NCBI GenBank assembly: GCA_964600235.1
Contig: CAZRIV010000005.1
Span: 62,001 to 126,000, forward strand
Source: MWEI01 sp964600235
Lineage (GTDB): Bacteria; Desulfobacterota; Desulfomonilia; UBA1062
DNA: 64,000 nucleotides
Reading direction: 5' to 3'
Below the pieces are notes generated by a model. The model was given only the letters and a program-made list of their open reading frames with translations, made no database searches and had not been told where the DNA came from. The position numbers and the translations under genes are program-made. Shown here in pieces: positions 8,749 through 17,600 of the stretch. Numbering within the stretch: the stretch's first letter is position 1; every line of letters starts with the position of its first letter.

Positions 8749-9354
8749 TCAGTGCCCGGCGAGCAGCTGCCTTTTCAGCTCCCCGCTCACCGGGTCGGGG
8801 CCGATCCAGATGGACAGAAAGGCGTTTGCGAAGTCGAGCCCATGGAACACCCCGAGAGAACGGCCGTTGAGGGTCAGGGTCGAGCCCTTACCCGGCACAT
8901 AGGTGAAGGCATACCGGTCCTTGGGATTCACGGGGAGGTATGCCGCCAGGAGCTTTTCAATGCCAGGGCTCATCCGGGCGATCTGAGCGCCCGACAGATT
9001 CTTTTCCAGTCCTTCCCGGGTGGCGTCCTGGAAATCACGTGCGGAAATGGCATGGAAGTACTCGATTTCGAGGCGCTTGGGTATATCTTCGAACACCCTG
9101 CCGGGGGTGCTGCCGGACCCAAGGTACAAGGCCGCTACATACCCCTTGAACACGACCCGGTATCGCAGCAGGCCGGCTCCAGCCAGTTCCATGACCCTGC
9201 CCTGGATCTCCAGCGTCTTCTCGAACACCACGCCGGAAACTGAGATGGTATCGGGGTTCGGGCCCCCAGCGACATCCTGGGCTGAAGACCACGGCAGGAA
9301 GATCATCCCGAAGACCGTCACAAGGGCAGCGTGCAGGAGGAATCTTGGGACCAT
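8749..9354 (-). CDS. Chalcone-isomerase-like exported protein
   Basis: The product (201 residues from ATG 9354) has a Sec-type signal peptide (VPRFLLHAALVTVFGMIFLPWSSAQ) and a chalcone-isomerase-like fold region (LLRYRVVFKGYVAALYLG, followed by KRLEIEYFHAISARDF). Bacterial members of this fold are periplasmic and usually lack the plant catalytic context; many lie beside cfa/DUF1365 genes, as here, and are thought to bind lipids. A GTG at 9363, overlapping the upstream TGA as GTGA, is an equally possible start and would add three residues. The position between two FAD oxidoreductases supports a joint lipid-modification role. Confidence 0.78.
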   Translation of the reverse strand: MVPRFLLHAALVTVFGMIFLPWSSAQDVAGGPNPDTISVSGVVFEKTLEIQGRVMELAGAGLLRYRVVFKGYVAALYLGSGSTPGRVFEDIPKRLEIEYFHAISARDFQDATREGLEKNLSGAQIARMSPGIEKLLAAYLPVNPKDRYAFTYVPGKGSTLTLNGRSLGVFHGLDFANAFLSIWIGPDPVSGELKRQLLAGH

Positions 9355-9359
9355 GACCC

Positions 9360-10781
9360 TCACCCTGCTCCCAGAAACGCACGGGCCGCGTGGTACCCGC
9401 ACAGCCCGTGCACCCCTCCGCCCGGCGGGGTGGAGGCCGAGCAGATGTACATGCCGGGCGCGGGCATGGCATACGGGTTGGTGCTGAAGACCGGCCGGCC
9501 GAATACCTGGCTTGCCGTATTGGCCCCTCCTGCTATGTCTCCGCCGATGCAGTTGGCGTCGAAGCGTTCGATGGCCGCAGGCCCCATGACGTGCCGTGCC
9601 AGGATCAGGTCTTTGAACCCGGGTGCAAACCGCTCCACCTGAGCCTCTATGCGGCCTGTCATGTCGAAATCAGAGCCGCCCGGCACGTGGCAGTAGGCCC
9701 ATGCCGTGTGCCTGCCGGCAGGGGCGCGGGACGTATCGAACAGACTCGGCTGCACCAGGAGCACGAAGGGCCGGTCGGGGTGGACACCCTTCCACACCTG
9801 AGCCTCCCCCCGGGCGATGTCCTCCAGGCGGCCTCCGATGTGGACCGTGGCGGCCTCGCTGCAGGCGGAGGCCTTCCAGGGGATGGGGCCTTGAAGCGCC
9901 CAGTCCACCTTGAAGGCGCCCGGACCCTGCCGGAATTTCATGAGCCTGCGACAATAGGCCTGGGGCAGCCGTGCACCTGCGATGCGCAGCATGTGGGGTA
10001 TCGCCGTGTCGAAGAAGACCGCGCCCGTGGGCTCCATGCCGGTGAGTCCGTATACCTCGTGATCGAGAACGATCTCGCCGCCGAGGGACCGCAGGTATGA
10101 CACCATGGCCCCGGTAAGCGCACCTGCCCCCCCCTTCACAATGGCCCAGCCGGGCCAGTGGCAGTGAACCGCCATGATGACGGCGAACGGGGTGCTCATG
10201 GGATGAGTCAGCGGCAGGATCGAGTGCGCGGCGAGCCCTGCCATAAGACCGCGCGCATGGGTTGTTTTGAAACGCAGTCGCGCCATGATGCCTGCGGGCG
10301 TGCACACCCGCAGGGCAAAGGCAGCCAGTGGCTCCAGGTGCCTGGGGATGTGGACAGCGGTGAACAGGTCGTCCGCCAGGTCGTCCCACCGCTGCAGGAG
10401 GGGAAGCATGAACGCCCTGTACCTCGCGCCGTCGGGTCCGAGCCCTTCCATGGTCCGTTCCAGGTCGCGGAAGATGACCGCTGCGGTGCCGTCATCAAAG
10501 GGATGCGCTACGGATGCCCGGGGAAAGATGAACTCCAGCCCGAAATCCTGCAGCGGTATACCCCTGAAGAACGGTGTTTCCACGGCCATGGGGAATACGG
10601 CCGCACCCATGTCGTGGACGAAACCGGGAAGGGTCGGCTCCCCGGACCTTACCGCGCCTCCGGGGGTGTCCTTGGACTCATATACCATGACCTTCCTGCC
10701 CGCCCCGGCCAGGGTGATGGCAGCGGCCAGCCCGTTGGGGCCTGACCCGACGACTGTGGCATCGTAACGGTTGCCTCTCAT
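9360..10781 (-). CDS. Phytoene-desaturase-like FAD oxidoreductase
   Basis: A 473-residue flavoprotein of the phytoene dehydrogenase/CrtI-like superfamily. It opens with ATVVGSGPNGLAAAITLAGAG and the ESKDTPGGAVRSGE pyrophosphate-binding segment. The C-terminal FAD signature is MYICSASTPPGGGVHGLCG. No phytoene synthase or other carotenoid gene is nearby, so carotenoid desaturation is unlikely. Members with this NGLAAA and PGGGVHG pattern are widespread and mostly uncharacterised oxidoreductases. It sits 15 bases after the STAS/DUF1990-like gene and overlaps the possible GTG start of the chalcone-isomerase-like gene, so it is part of the same transcript. Confidence 0.83.
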   Translation of the reverse strand: MRGNRYDATVVGSGPNGLAAAITLAGAGRKVMVYESKDTPGGAVRSGEPTLPGFVHDMGAAVFPMAVETPFFRGIPLQDFGLEFIFPRASVAHPFDDGTAAVIFRDLERTMEGLGPDGARYRAFMLPLLQRWDDLADDLFTAVHIPRHLEPLAAFALRVCTPAGIMARLRFKTTHARGLMAGLAAHSILPLTHPMSTPFAVIMAVHCHWPGWAIVKGGAGALTGAMVSYLRSLGGEIVLDHEVYGLTGMEPTGAVFFDTAIPHMLRIAGARLPQAYCRRLMKFRQGPGAFKVDWALQGPIPWKASACSEAATVHIGGRLEDIARGEAQVWKGVHPDRPFVLLVQPSLFDTSRAPAGRHTAWAYCHVPGGSDFDMTGRIEAQVERFAPGFKDLILARHVMGPAAIERFDANCIGGDIAGGANTASQVFGRPVFSTNPYAMPAPGMYICSASTPPGGGVHGLCGYHAARAFLGAG

Positions 10782-10796
10782 GGGCGCCTGGCAGGC

Positions 10797-11828
10797 TTAA
10801 AAGAACGCCCGCTTGAAGGATGTGAGCATGGTCCTGATCTGGGCGTTGTAAAAGACATTCTGCACCCTGTCCCACTGGAGATCAGGCCCGACACAGGCCT
10901 TTTGCATGCGCACCCACCCGGGCACTCCGAAGTGAGCTGCCAGGGATTCAAGCACCTGGGTCCAGATACGCTCATGCTCCTTGGAACCCATGAGCCGGAA
11001 GCCCACCTCGAAGAGGGGGTCGTTGGTCCGGGCAAAAGCCGCTACCTGGGCAACGGTACAACCGTCTTCCTCGAAGGCGCAAAAGCTCACCCAGCCGGAT
11101 TCGGGGTGACCCTGGGGGGTCATGAGCGTGAAGGCCGTCTCATCGGCATACACCACCCACACCCCCGTGCAGATAAGCCCTGCAGGGGTATGGGCGTTGA
11201 TGAGCACCACCGCGCCGGGTGCCAGCCCTTCACTGGTGGGGAAAAAACGGTTCTGGGGCGGCTGCAGGCCCACGAAGTTTTCCTTGAAGGCCTTCATGAC
11301 CTCCCGGGGAGAAGCGTCCACCCCCGCAAGACGGACCCGGAAGGTCTTTTCCCACAGCTGGCCGAACCCCTGGATGGGGCCTTGTACCCGGAGTCCGTCG
11401 ACATTGAGATTGATGGCCCCCTCCGGGACGTCCCGGAGGGATAACCGCTCAACAGGCCTCGCCCATGCGGATACCCGTGCCTTATCGTATGAAGATCCGC
11501 CGGAGCGTGAAGGACCGGCCTTCATCAGGAAGGCCTCATCAATACAGGTGGCACGGAAGATGTCCGCAAGCTCGCTGCCCATGCCCTCTGCCACGAGGAT
11601 TTTCCCATGTGCCCGGGCCCTGAGCACCAGCTTGATGAGTTCATTGATGCCCGGGATATCGATGTGTTCAACCCCTGACAGGTCGAGCATGATCTCAGGG
11701 GCCGATTCCGCCGGGGCGTAGGCGTCACACAGCGCACCCGAGACCTCGGTGCCGATTGTCCCGGAAAGGACAATCCTGTTCTTCTCTGTTCTTACATGAA
11801 AAGCTCTCCTGAAGTTCTCCTGACACAT
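10797..11828 (-). CDS. STAS domain protein with DUF1990-like C-terminal domain
   Basis: A 343-residue two-part protein. Residues 10 to about 100 resemble a STAS (anti-sigma-antagonist-like) domain: IVLSGTIGTEVSGAL, then IMLDLSGVEHIDIPGINELIKLV, with the usual phosphoacceptor position being I-P-G-I rather than a clear serine. The C-terminal 200 residues look like DUF1990/SRPBCC: REVMKAFKEN, then LMTPQGHPESGWVSF, where the DUF1990 family typically shows a GHPE-G-E-F motif. Cytosolic; function unknown. AAGGA lies about 10 bases before the ATG. It is followed closely by the phytoene-desaturase-like gene. The STAS assignment is moderately sure and the DUF1990 resemblance is inference from one motif. 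Confidence 0.65.
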   Translation of the reverse strand: MCQENFRRAFHVRTEKNRIVLSGTIGTEVSGALCDAYAPAESAPEIMLDLSGVEHIDIPGINELIKLVLRARAHGKILVAEGMGSELADIFRATCIDEAFLMKAGPSRSGGSSYDKARVSAWARPVERLSLRDVPEGAINLNVDGLRVQGPIQGFGQLWEKTFRVRLAGVDASPREVMKAFKENFVGLQPPQNRFFPTSEGLAPGAVVLINAHTPAGLICTGVWVVYADETAFTLMTPQGHPESGWVSFCAFEEDGCTVAQVAAFARTNDPLFEVGFRLMGSKEHERIWTQVLESLAAHFGVPGWVRMQKACVGPDLQWDRVQNVFYNAQIRTMLTSFKRAFF

Positions 11829-11894
11829 ATCAAAACATCCTTTCTCTGTTTTATGAATAGTGCATCTGGGATGCCGGGCTTGAGATACCTCCGG

Positions 11895-14063
11895 CTAATC
11901 ATTCATGATCACGATCCCCAGGTGTCCATCAACCGTCACCGTGTCACCCGTCCTGATCAGGCTCACCGCACCGGGGACACCGATGACGCAGGGCAGCCCG
12001 TATTCGCGCGCCATAATGGCCCCGTGTATCAGCATCCCTCCGCTGCGCTCAACAATACCTGAAGCGAGGGGCATAATAAAGGTCATATCCGGGTTCAGCG
12101 CATCACACACGAGAATCTCGCCTGCCTTGAAGTCCGAGAGGTCCCGCTCCCTCAAAAGCACCCGAGCCGTTCCGGTGGCAATACCTTCTCCGGCAGGCTG
12201 GCCGAGGAACTGGCGCACATGCAGTGCATAGGGGCCTTTGATGTTTTTATCAGGGCCTTCCTCCTGATATAACGGTTTGAAGTCAGGATCCACAAGGGCC
12301 TTGGGGATATCAGCATCCCGTATATGCGGCAGTCCGCCCTGGAGCCTTCTTCCCCCCTCGTCCAGGGCCGACCTGAGGCGACCCTTTATCTTCCCGAGGT
12401 ATATGCTTTCATCTTCCCTCAGGCGATAGCCTGACCGGGCCAACCTGAGCAGTTCCATGGCAAAGTTCCTTCGTTCTTCAGGGAAAAAGCCAAGGTAATA
12501 CTCTTCCAGGTCTTCCATGGATGAGGCGTGGGGCTTTATCAGAACATCGGGCTTTCCTGCAAGCTTGAGCACGATGTTGCGCACCACCTCACCCTCGCGC
12601 CGGGACCATCCGCCGTAGCAGGAGAGGTCACCGAAGGTATCAATAAAGCGCCTTATCTCGTTTTCAAAATCGGGATACCTCGATGTATCCCCTCTTTCAC
12701 TGAGCGCCGCGGCCAGGGCCGGGGATTGTCTCACCTGGGATGCTAGGTTTTCAAGGCGTGCGTTCCTTTCCATACTGAGCAGGGAGGATGACCTCAAAAG
12801 ATCCATGAACTCGAAGGGGTCGTGGGGCCGGACCGCGTCGTTGTAAACCCGGCCGAACAGGCGCATGCCATGGGCAAAGGGAGTGAAGTACTTCCAGTAT
12901 ACCCGCTCCCACGCCTGATACGTGGCTGTCATATCAACGATGACTGCGGACAGCTCCTTGTTGCTCAGGCCCCCCGGATCACAATGGGGAAGTGCAGCCG
13001 CCTCACTCTTCATCTCCGGTATGAGTTCATCTTCGATCCTGTTTTTCAGCCCCTTGAGATTCTCAAAGCTCCTTTGCAGGCTGTAATACCAGTTACGTAT
13101 GTCGCCTGCGGCCTTCGAGGAATGTTCAGAGATGGGCCTGACCTGGAGGGTATAGAGGTCCGAGTCGGCAAAGGTCCACTCGACATGCTGAGGAGAACCC
13201 AATAGTTCTTCCATCTGCATGGCCAGCCGGTATACCTCCTTCACCTCCGCGTCATTCAGAGGGGGGGTATGACGAAAGCCGGGGGCCAGGTCCTTCAGGG
13301 TAACACCTGTTGCCGACGGACACATGATCTTGAGGCGCTGCGATGCCTGATGGGTGATGGGGGTCCCTGTGGCGCGGGCCAGAATCCATCTGTCCGGCTC
13401 CACCGTGCCGTCGACAAATCCCTGATTGAGACCATACATGGCCTCAATCAAAACATGGCTCTCATCCGATGGATCCTGAGTGAATACCACCCCTGATTTC
13501 TGGCCTGCAACAAGTTCCTGGATGATCACGGCCATGGTGCCATGGTGCGGGTCAAGCTCCAGTTCCTTGCGATAGAGCAAAGCTGCGTCGGACCACAGAG
13601 ACGCCCATACAAGCCGGATATGGTCAAGGATGGAGTAGATCCCCCGGACATTGATGTATGACTCATGGAGCCCTGCAAACGATGCGGTCGAGGAGTCTTC
13701 TCCCGGGGCCGACGAGCGCACCACCACTGGGCCTTCGCCGAAGTGATCCTCAATGGGCCCCCGGATTTTTCTTATGAGTGCCGACGGGATGGCGGTATTC
13801 AGGAACATGCTCCTGATGCGCAGCGAGGTATCCCAAAGCTCCTCCCAGCGCATATCGCGGAAATCCTTCCGGCCCAGCTCCAGGGAGATACGTTCCATGA
13901 GACCCGTGGAACGGACATACATCTCGTAGGCATCCTGGGTAACGCACAGGGAACTGGGGACCCGCATTCCCTTGCGGAATATAACTCCCAGGCTGAAAGC
14001 CTTGCCGCCCACCTGCCTCGGATGCACGTCAGTCAGGCTGTCCAGGGGAACAATCAGGTTCAT
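11895..14063 (-). CDS. PEP/pyruvate-type dikinase, rifampicin-phosphotransferase-like architecture
   Basis: A 722-residue enzyme with an N-terminal PPDK-type ATP-grasp domain (VGGKAFSLGVIFR; VVVRSSAPGEDSSTASFAG; QELVAGQKSGVVFTQDP), a helical middle domain, and a C-terminal phosphohistidine swivel domain. The swivel motif GGMLIHGAIMAREYG places the catalytic His at about residue 680. It lacks the PEP/pyruvate TIM barrel of PEP synthase and PPDK. This is the layout of rifampicin phosphotransferase (RPH), which moves the beta-phosphate of ATP to a small molecule. Substrate unknown; antibiotic modification is only one possibility. Its ATG overlaps the stop of the PNPOx-like gene (ATGA, 14060-14063). 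Confidence 0.82.
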   Translation of the reverse strand: MNLIVPLDSLTDVHPRQVGGKAFSLGVIFRKGMRVPSSLCVTQDAYEMYVRSTGLMERISLELGRKDFRDMRWEELWDTSLRIRSMFLNTAIPSALIRKIRGPIEDHFGEGPVVVRSSAPGEDSSTASFAGLHESYINVRGIYSILDHIRLVWASLWSDAALLYRKELELDPHHGTMAVIIQELVAGQKSGVVFTQDPSDESHVLIEAMYGLNQGFVDGTVEPDRWILARATGTPITHQASQRLKIMCPSATGVTLKDLAPGFRHTPPLNDAEVKEVYRLAMQMEELLGSPQHVEWTFADSDLYTLQVRPISEHSSKAAGDIRNWYYSLQRSFENLKGLKNRIEDELIPEMKSEAAALPHCDPGGLSNKELSAVIVDMTATYQAWERVYWKYFTPFAHGMRLFGRVYNDAVRPHDPFEFMDLLRSSSLLSMERNARLENLASQVRQSPALAAALSERGDTSRYPDFENEIRRFIDTFGDLSCYGGWSRREGEVVRNIVLKLAGKPDVLIKPHASSMEDLEEYYLGFFPEERRNFAMELLRLARSGYRLREDESIYLGKIKGRLRSALDEGGRRLQGGLPHIRDADIPKALVDPDFKPLYQEEGPDKNIKGPYALHVRQFLGQPAGEGIATGTARVLLRERDLSDFKAGEILVCDALNPDMTFIMPLASGIVERSGGMLIHGAIMAREYGLPCVIGVPGAVSLIRTGDTVTVDGHLGIVIMND

Positions 14064-14539
14064 TCATTCATATTGAGCACAAATACGTGCTGGAACCGGC
14101 TCACTACATAGTACCTGGTCACCTGCACCTGCATGAGCGCACAGGTGGGTGACATGACAAAATCCTCCAGATGAGGGTGCTTGCCGAGATAGACTTTGAG
14201 CAGGGAGTCCTTTTGAGGACCCATGACTTCCCCTGCAAGGCCTATGGCCGTTACCGCCATGGCCTCGTGAAAGTCAGACACCCGGTTGCTCCGGTTATCG
14301 ATGAGCAGGGAAATCCGGTGGTCTTCGTCGATGTTTGCATATTTCCTGGTGGAACGGGTAGTTGCAAAGACCAGCTGTTTCAGGTCTTCCGAGGACGCAA
14401 ACGCCACCAGGTTGCAGTAGGGCTGGCCATGTTCGTGCGTTGATACGACCGCTAGCCCCTGGCTGGAAAAGAGGGCCTTCAACTGCAGGGCTATCTGCTG
14501 GGTGTCAACGACCTTGATCTCTCTGAGCTCGAAATCCAT
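14060..14539 (-). CDS. Pyridoxamine-5'-phosphate-oxidase-like FMN-binding protein
   Basis: A 159-residue split-barrel flavoprotein of the PNPOx-like superfamily. Recognisable parts are LAVVSTHEHGQPYCNLVAFASSED, with FATTRSTRKYANI and the RISLLIDNRSN strand. Such small proteins bind FMN, F420 or heme and act as reductases or sensors; true PdxH is longer and has extra PLP-contact motifs not seen here. GGGAGGGAGA precedes the ATG. The gene is first in the run that continues with the RPH-like dikinase, with coupled translation. Confidence 0.8.
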   Translation of the reverse strand: MDFELREIKVVDTQQIALQLKALFSSQGLAVVSTHEHGQPYCNLVAFASSEDLKQLVFATTRSTRKYANIDEDHRISLLIDNRSNRVSDFHEAMAVTAIGLAGEVMGPQKDSLLKVYLGKHPHLEDFVMSPTCALMQVQVTRYYVVSRFQHVFVLNMNE

Positions 14540-14676
14540 GAGTCTCCCTCCCGACTTCGATGCGCTGTCTGTGCTGTGAAGGAGAAGCTTTATTCCTTAC
14601 CGGGAATAATAAGGACGCAGCACGGCGAGTCAATGACCGGGCAGGCACTTTCATTCTCCTAAAATGACAATGTATA

Positions 14677-14699
14677 CGTTCAAACGCACGATCCGGTTT
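14677..14699. repeat. Solo end of the MITE-like repeat
   Basis: TTCAAACGCACGATCCGGTT matches one terminal box of the elements at 2582-2704 and 53554-53687. Only one end is recognisable, and it overlaps the stop codon of the ten-PAS kinase (TAA on the minus strand at 14698-14700). Probably a truncated or solo copy. Confidence 0.45.
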
Positions 14700-17600
14700 A
14701 AAGAGTTTCCCTGATTACCCTCATCAGTTCTCCGCGCAGGCTGGAAAGCTGGTAGGGCTTCTTGATGAAACCGGCCAGACCGCGCCCCAAGAAGCGCTGG
14801 GTCGTCTCCTGCTCGTCATAGCCGCTGGAAAGTATCACCTTGATGTCCGGCCTGATGCGCCGGAGCTCATCGAAGGTAGCCATGCCGTCCAGCTTGGGCA
14901 TGGACAGGTCGAGGATGGCGCAGACGATTTCAGTTTCACGCTCCCTGAAGATCTTGACCGCCTCGTCACCGTCGGAGGCGACGAGTACCTTGTAGCCGAT
15001 CCGCTCCACCATGGTCTTGCAGAGGTTCAGCACCATTTCGTCATCATCGGCTATCAGGACGGCACCAGGGGTGGGCGCTGTTTCCTCTGCCCTCGAATCA
15101 TCTGCCGATGCTGCCTGCTTATCACTTTTTAGAGCCTTCCTGCCATCCATTGCAGGGAACAGCACCCTGAGGGCTGTTCCTTCGCCGGGCTCGGACTCCA
15201 CCATGATGGCACCCTTGTGCCCGCTGACAATGCCCAGCACCGCCGCCATGCCCAGGCCACGCCCGGTGAACTTGGTGGTGAAGAACGGGTCGAAAAGCCG
15301 GTCTTTCGTCTCCTCGTCCATGCCGCACCCCGTATCCCTGACCTCAAAGAACACAAAGACACCCGGTGCGGGCTTTTCCTTGAGCCGGCTGGCCTGGAGA
15401 TAGTCCTCATCGCAGACAAGGGCGCCTGTCGTGATGGTGACCACTCCCGGGTGCTCCCCTATGGCCTCTGATGCATTGACGATGAGGTTCATGATGATCT
15501 GCTGGATCTGGCTCGGGTCTGCAATGATCGAAGGCAGCCCGCTGTCCATCTGCAGATTCAGGGTGACGGTCTTTGAGATGGATGCCTTGAGCAGGTGCGC
15601 CATCTCCTGCACCAGCTCGCTCAGGTCGAAGGGCTTCAGGTCGAACCTCCCCTTGCCCGAATACGCAAGCATCTGGTTCGTGAGGTCCGCGGCCCTCCGG
15701 GCAGCCACGAGGGCCTGGTCGATGAAGGGCCGGGAGCGCGAGACCGGCGAGAGGTCGATCCGCGCCAGGTCGAGGTTGCCCAGGATGGCCATGAGCAGGT
15801 TGTTGAAGTCATGGGCAATGCCCCCTGCCATGACCCCGAGGCTCTCGAGCTTCTGGGCATGGAGCATACGGCGCTCCATATCGATGCGTTCCTCCTCGGA
15901 CCTCTTGCGCTCGGTGATGTCGCGTGCCGTAATCACGACGCCGTTGATGCCGGGGTAATCGATGAGGTTGTTTCCTATGGCCTCCAGGTATATCCAGATA
16001 CCGTCGGCCCTCTTGAACCGGAATTCCGTAGGAATGCCCCTGTTCACATCCTCAAAGACTTCACCCAGTGCGCTGACCACCGTTTCAACATCCTCGGGAT
16101 GGATGAAATCCAGCGGGTTGTTGCCGATCATTTCCCCGGGTGGATATTTCAGGACCTGCTCCATGGACGGTGACTCATAGGTGATCAATCCGTTCTCATC
16201 CAGGATCACAATGATGTCCAGAGAGCTCTGGATCAGGGACCGGAATCTCTCCTCATTTTCTTTTAGGGCATCCTCCGCCCGCCTCCGGTCGGTGATGTCC
16301 AGGAGTACGCCGTTGAAAATTATTTCGTCGGCAAGCGGTGTCGGCTGTGAGATGCCGCGGATATACATCTCCTGGCCGGTCGGTCTTATGAACCTCGCCT
16401 CGCAGTCCCATCTGCTGACGGTGCGGACTGCTTCAACAATGCTCGCAAGAAATCTCTCTCTGTCCTCTTCTGCGATGCCTTTTATAAACTTGTTGTAAAC
16501 TTTCTGTGGATCAGTTCCCAGGCCTAACAGCTCCGTGGCGAAATCGCTCACATAATAAAGTCCCATCTCACCATTTTTCCGGGCATAGAACTGAAAGACC
16601 CCGCCCGGGAGGTTGTTGGTGATTCCCCGGAATCTTTCTTCGCTGTCCCGCAGGGCCGCCTCGGCCTTTTTCCGCTCGGTCGTGTCATGAACGATGGAGC
16701 ACAGGAGTGTCTGGCCGCTTATCCTGACAGGGCCGCTGAAGACCTCGACGTCCCGGATGTCCCCGTCCGACAGCCGGTGCCTGAAGAAAAAGGAACGCTG
16801 ATCATGTTCTTTTGCCCGCTGCATCTCTTTGAGGATATCTTCGGGATCGAGCGTATTGATCTCGGATATATTCTTTACGGTCAGCTCCTGTTTGGTATAG
16901 CCGTAATAGATGCAGGCCGCATGATTTGCATCCACTATGCTGCCGGTGTCCGGATTGATGAGCAGCATGACGGCATGGCTGTTGTCGAACAGGCTGTGGT
17001 AGCGCTCCTCGCTCTCCCTCATGGCTTCTTCGGCCTTCTTGCGCTTGGTGATGTCACCGAAGCTGCCCAGCATTCGAGTCGCTCCCAGGCCGTCGCCGCA
17101 CAGGAAAACCCCATGGTCTTCCACATAGATATATGCACCGTCCTTCCTGCGCAGACGGTACTCGGCCGTGTACCCGCCGCACTCGCCCAGTGCAGCATCG
17201 AGGGTGGACATGGTCCCTGCACGGTCTTCGGGATGAATCATCGCGTTGAACCGCTTGAAATCGATCGTATCGAACTCCCCGGGGGTGTAGCCGGTGAGCT
17301 GTGATATTGCTCCGTGCCAGGTTATTCTTCCCGTGGATACATCATAGTCATACACGACCTTGCCTGTCAGCTCGGCCATGAGCCGGTAGCGCTCTTCGCT
17401 CTCCTTCAGGGCCTCCTCGGAGCGCTTGCTTTCGGTAATGTCTTCATAGATGCCCAGAACCCCTTCGACCTCTCCCCCGGCATCCAGGAGGGGCACCTTG
17501 CTCGTACGCAGCCAGACCTGAGAGCCGTCCGCGCGTGTTTCGGGCTGGACATAGTTGAGCTTCGACTCTCCGGTGCTGATGACCGATCGGTCATATTCCC

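Noticed and set aside
9360..10781. Carotenoid biosynthesis cluster
   Set aside because: A phytoene-desaturase-like protein is present but no phytoene synthase, cyclase or other carotenoid gene is near; the neighbours are lipid-modification genes.
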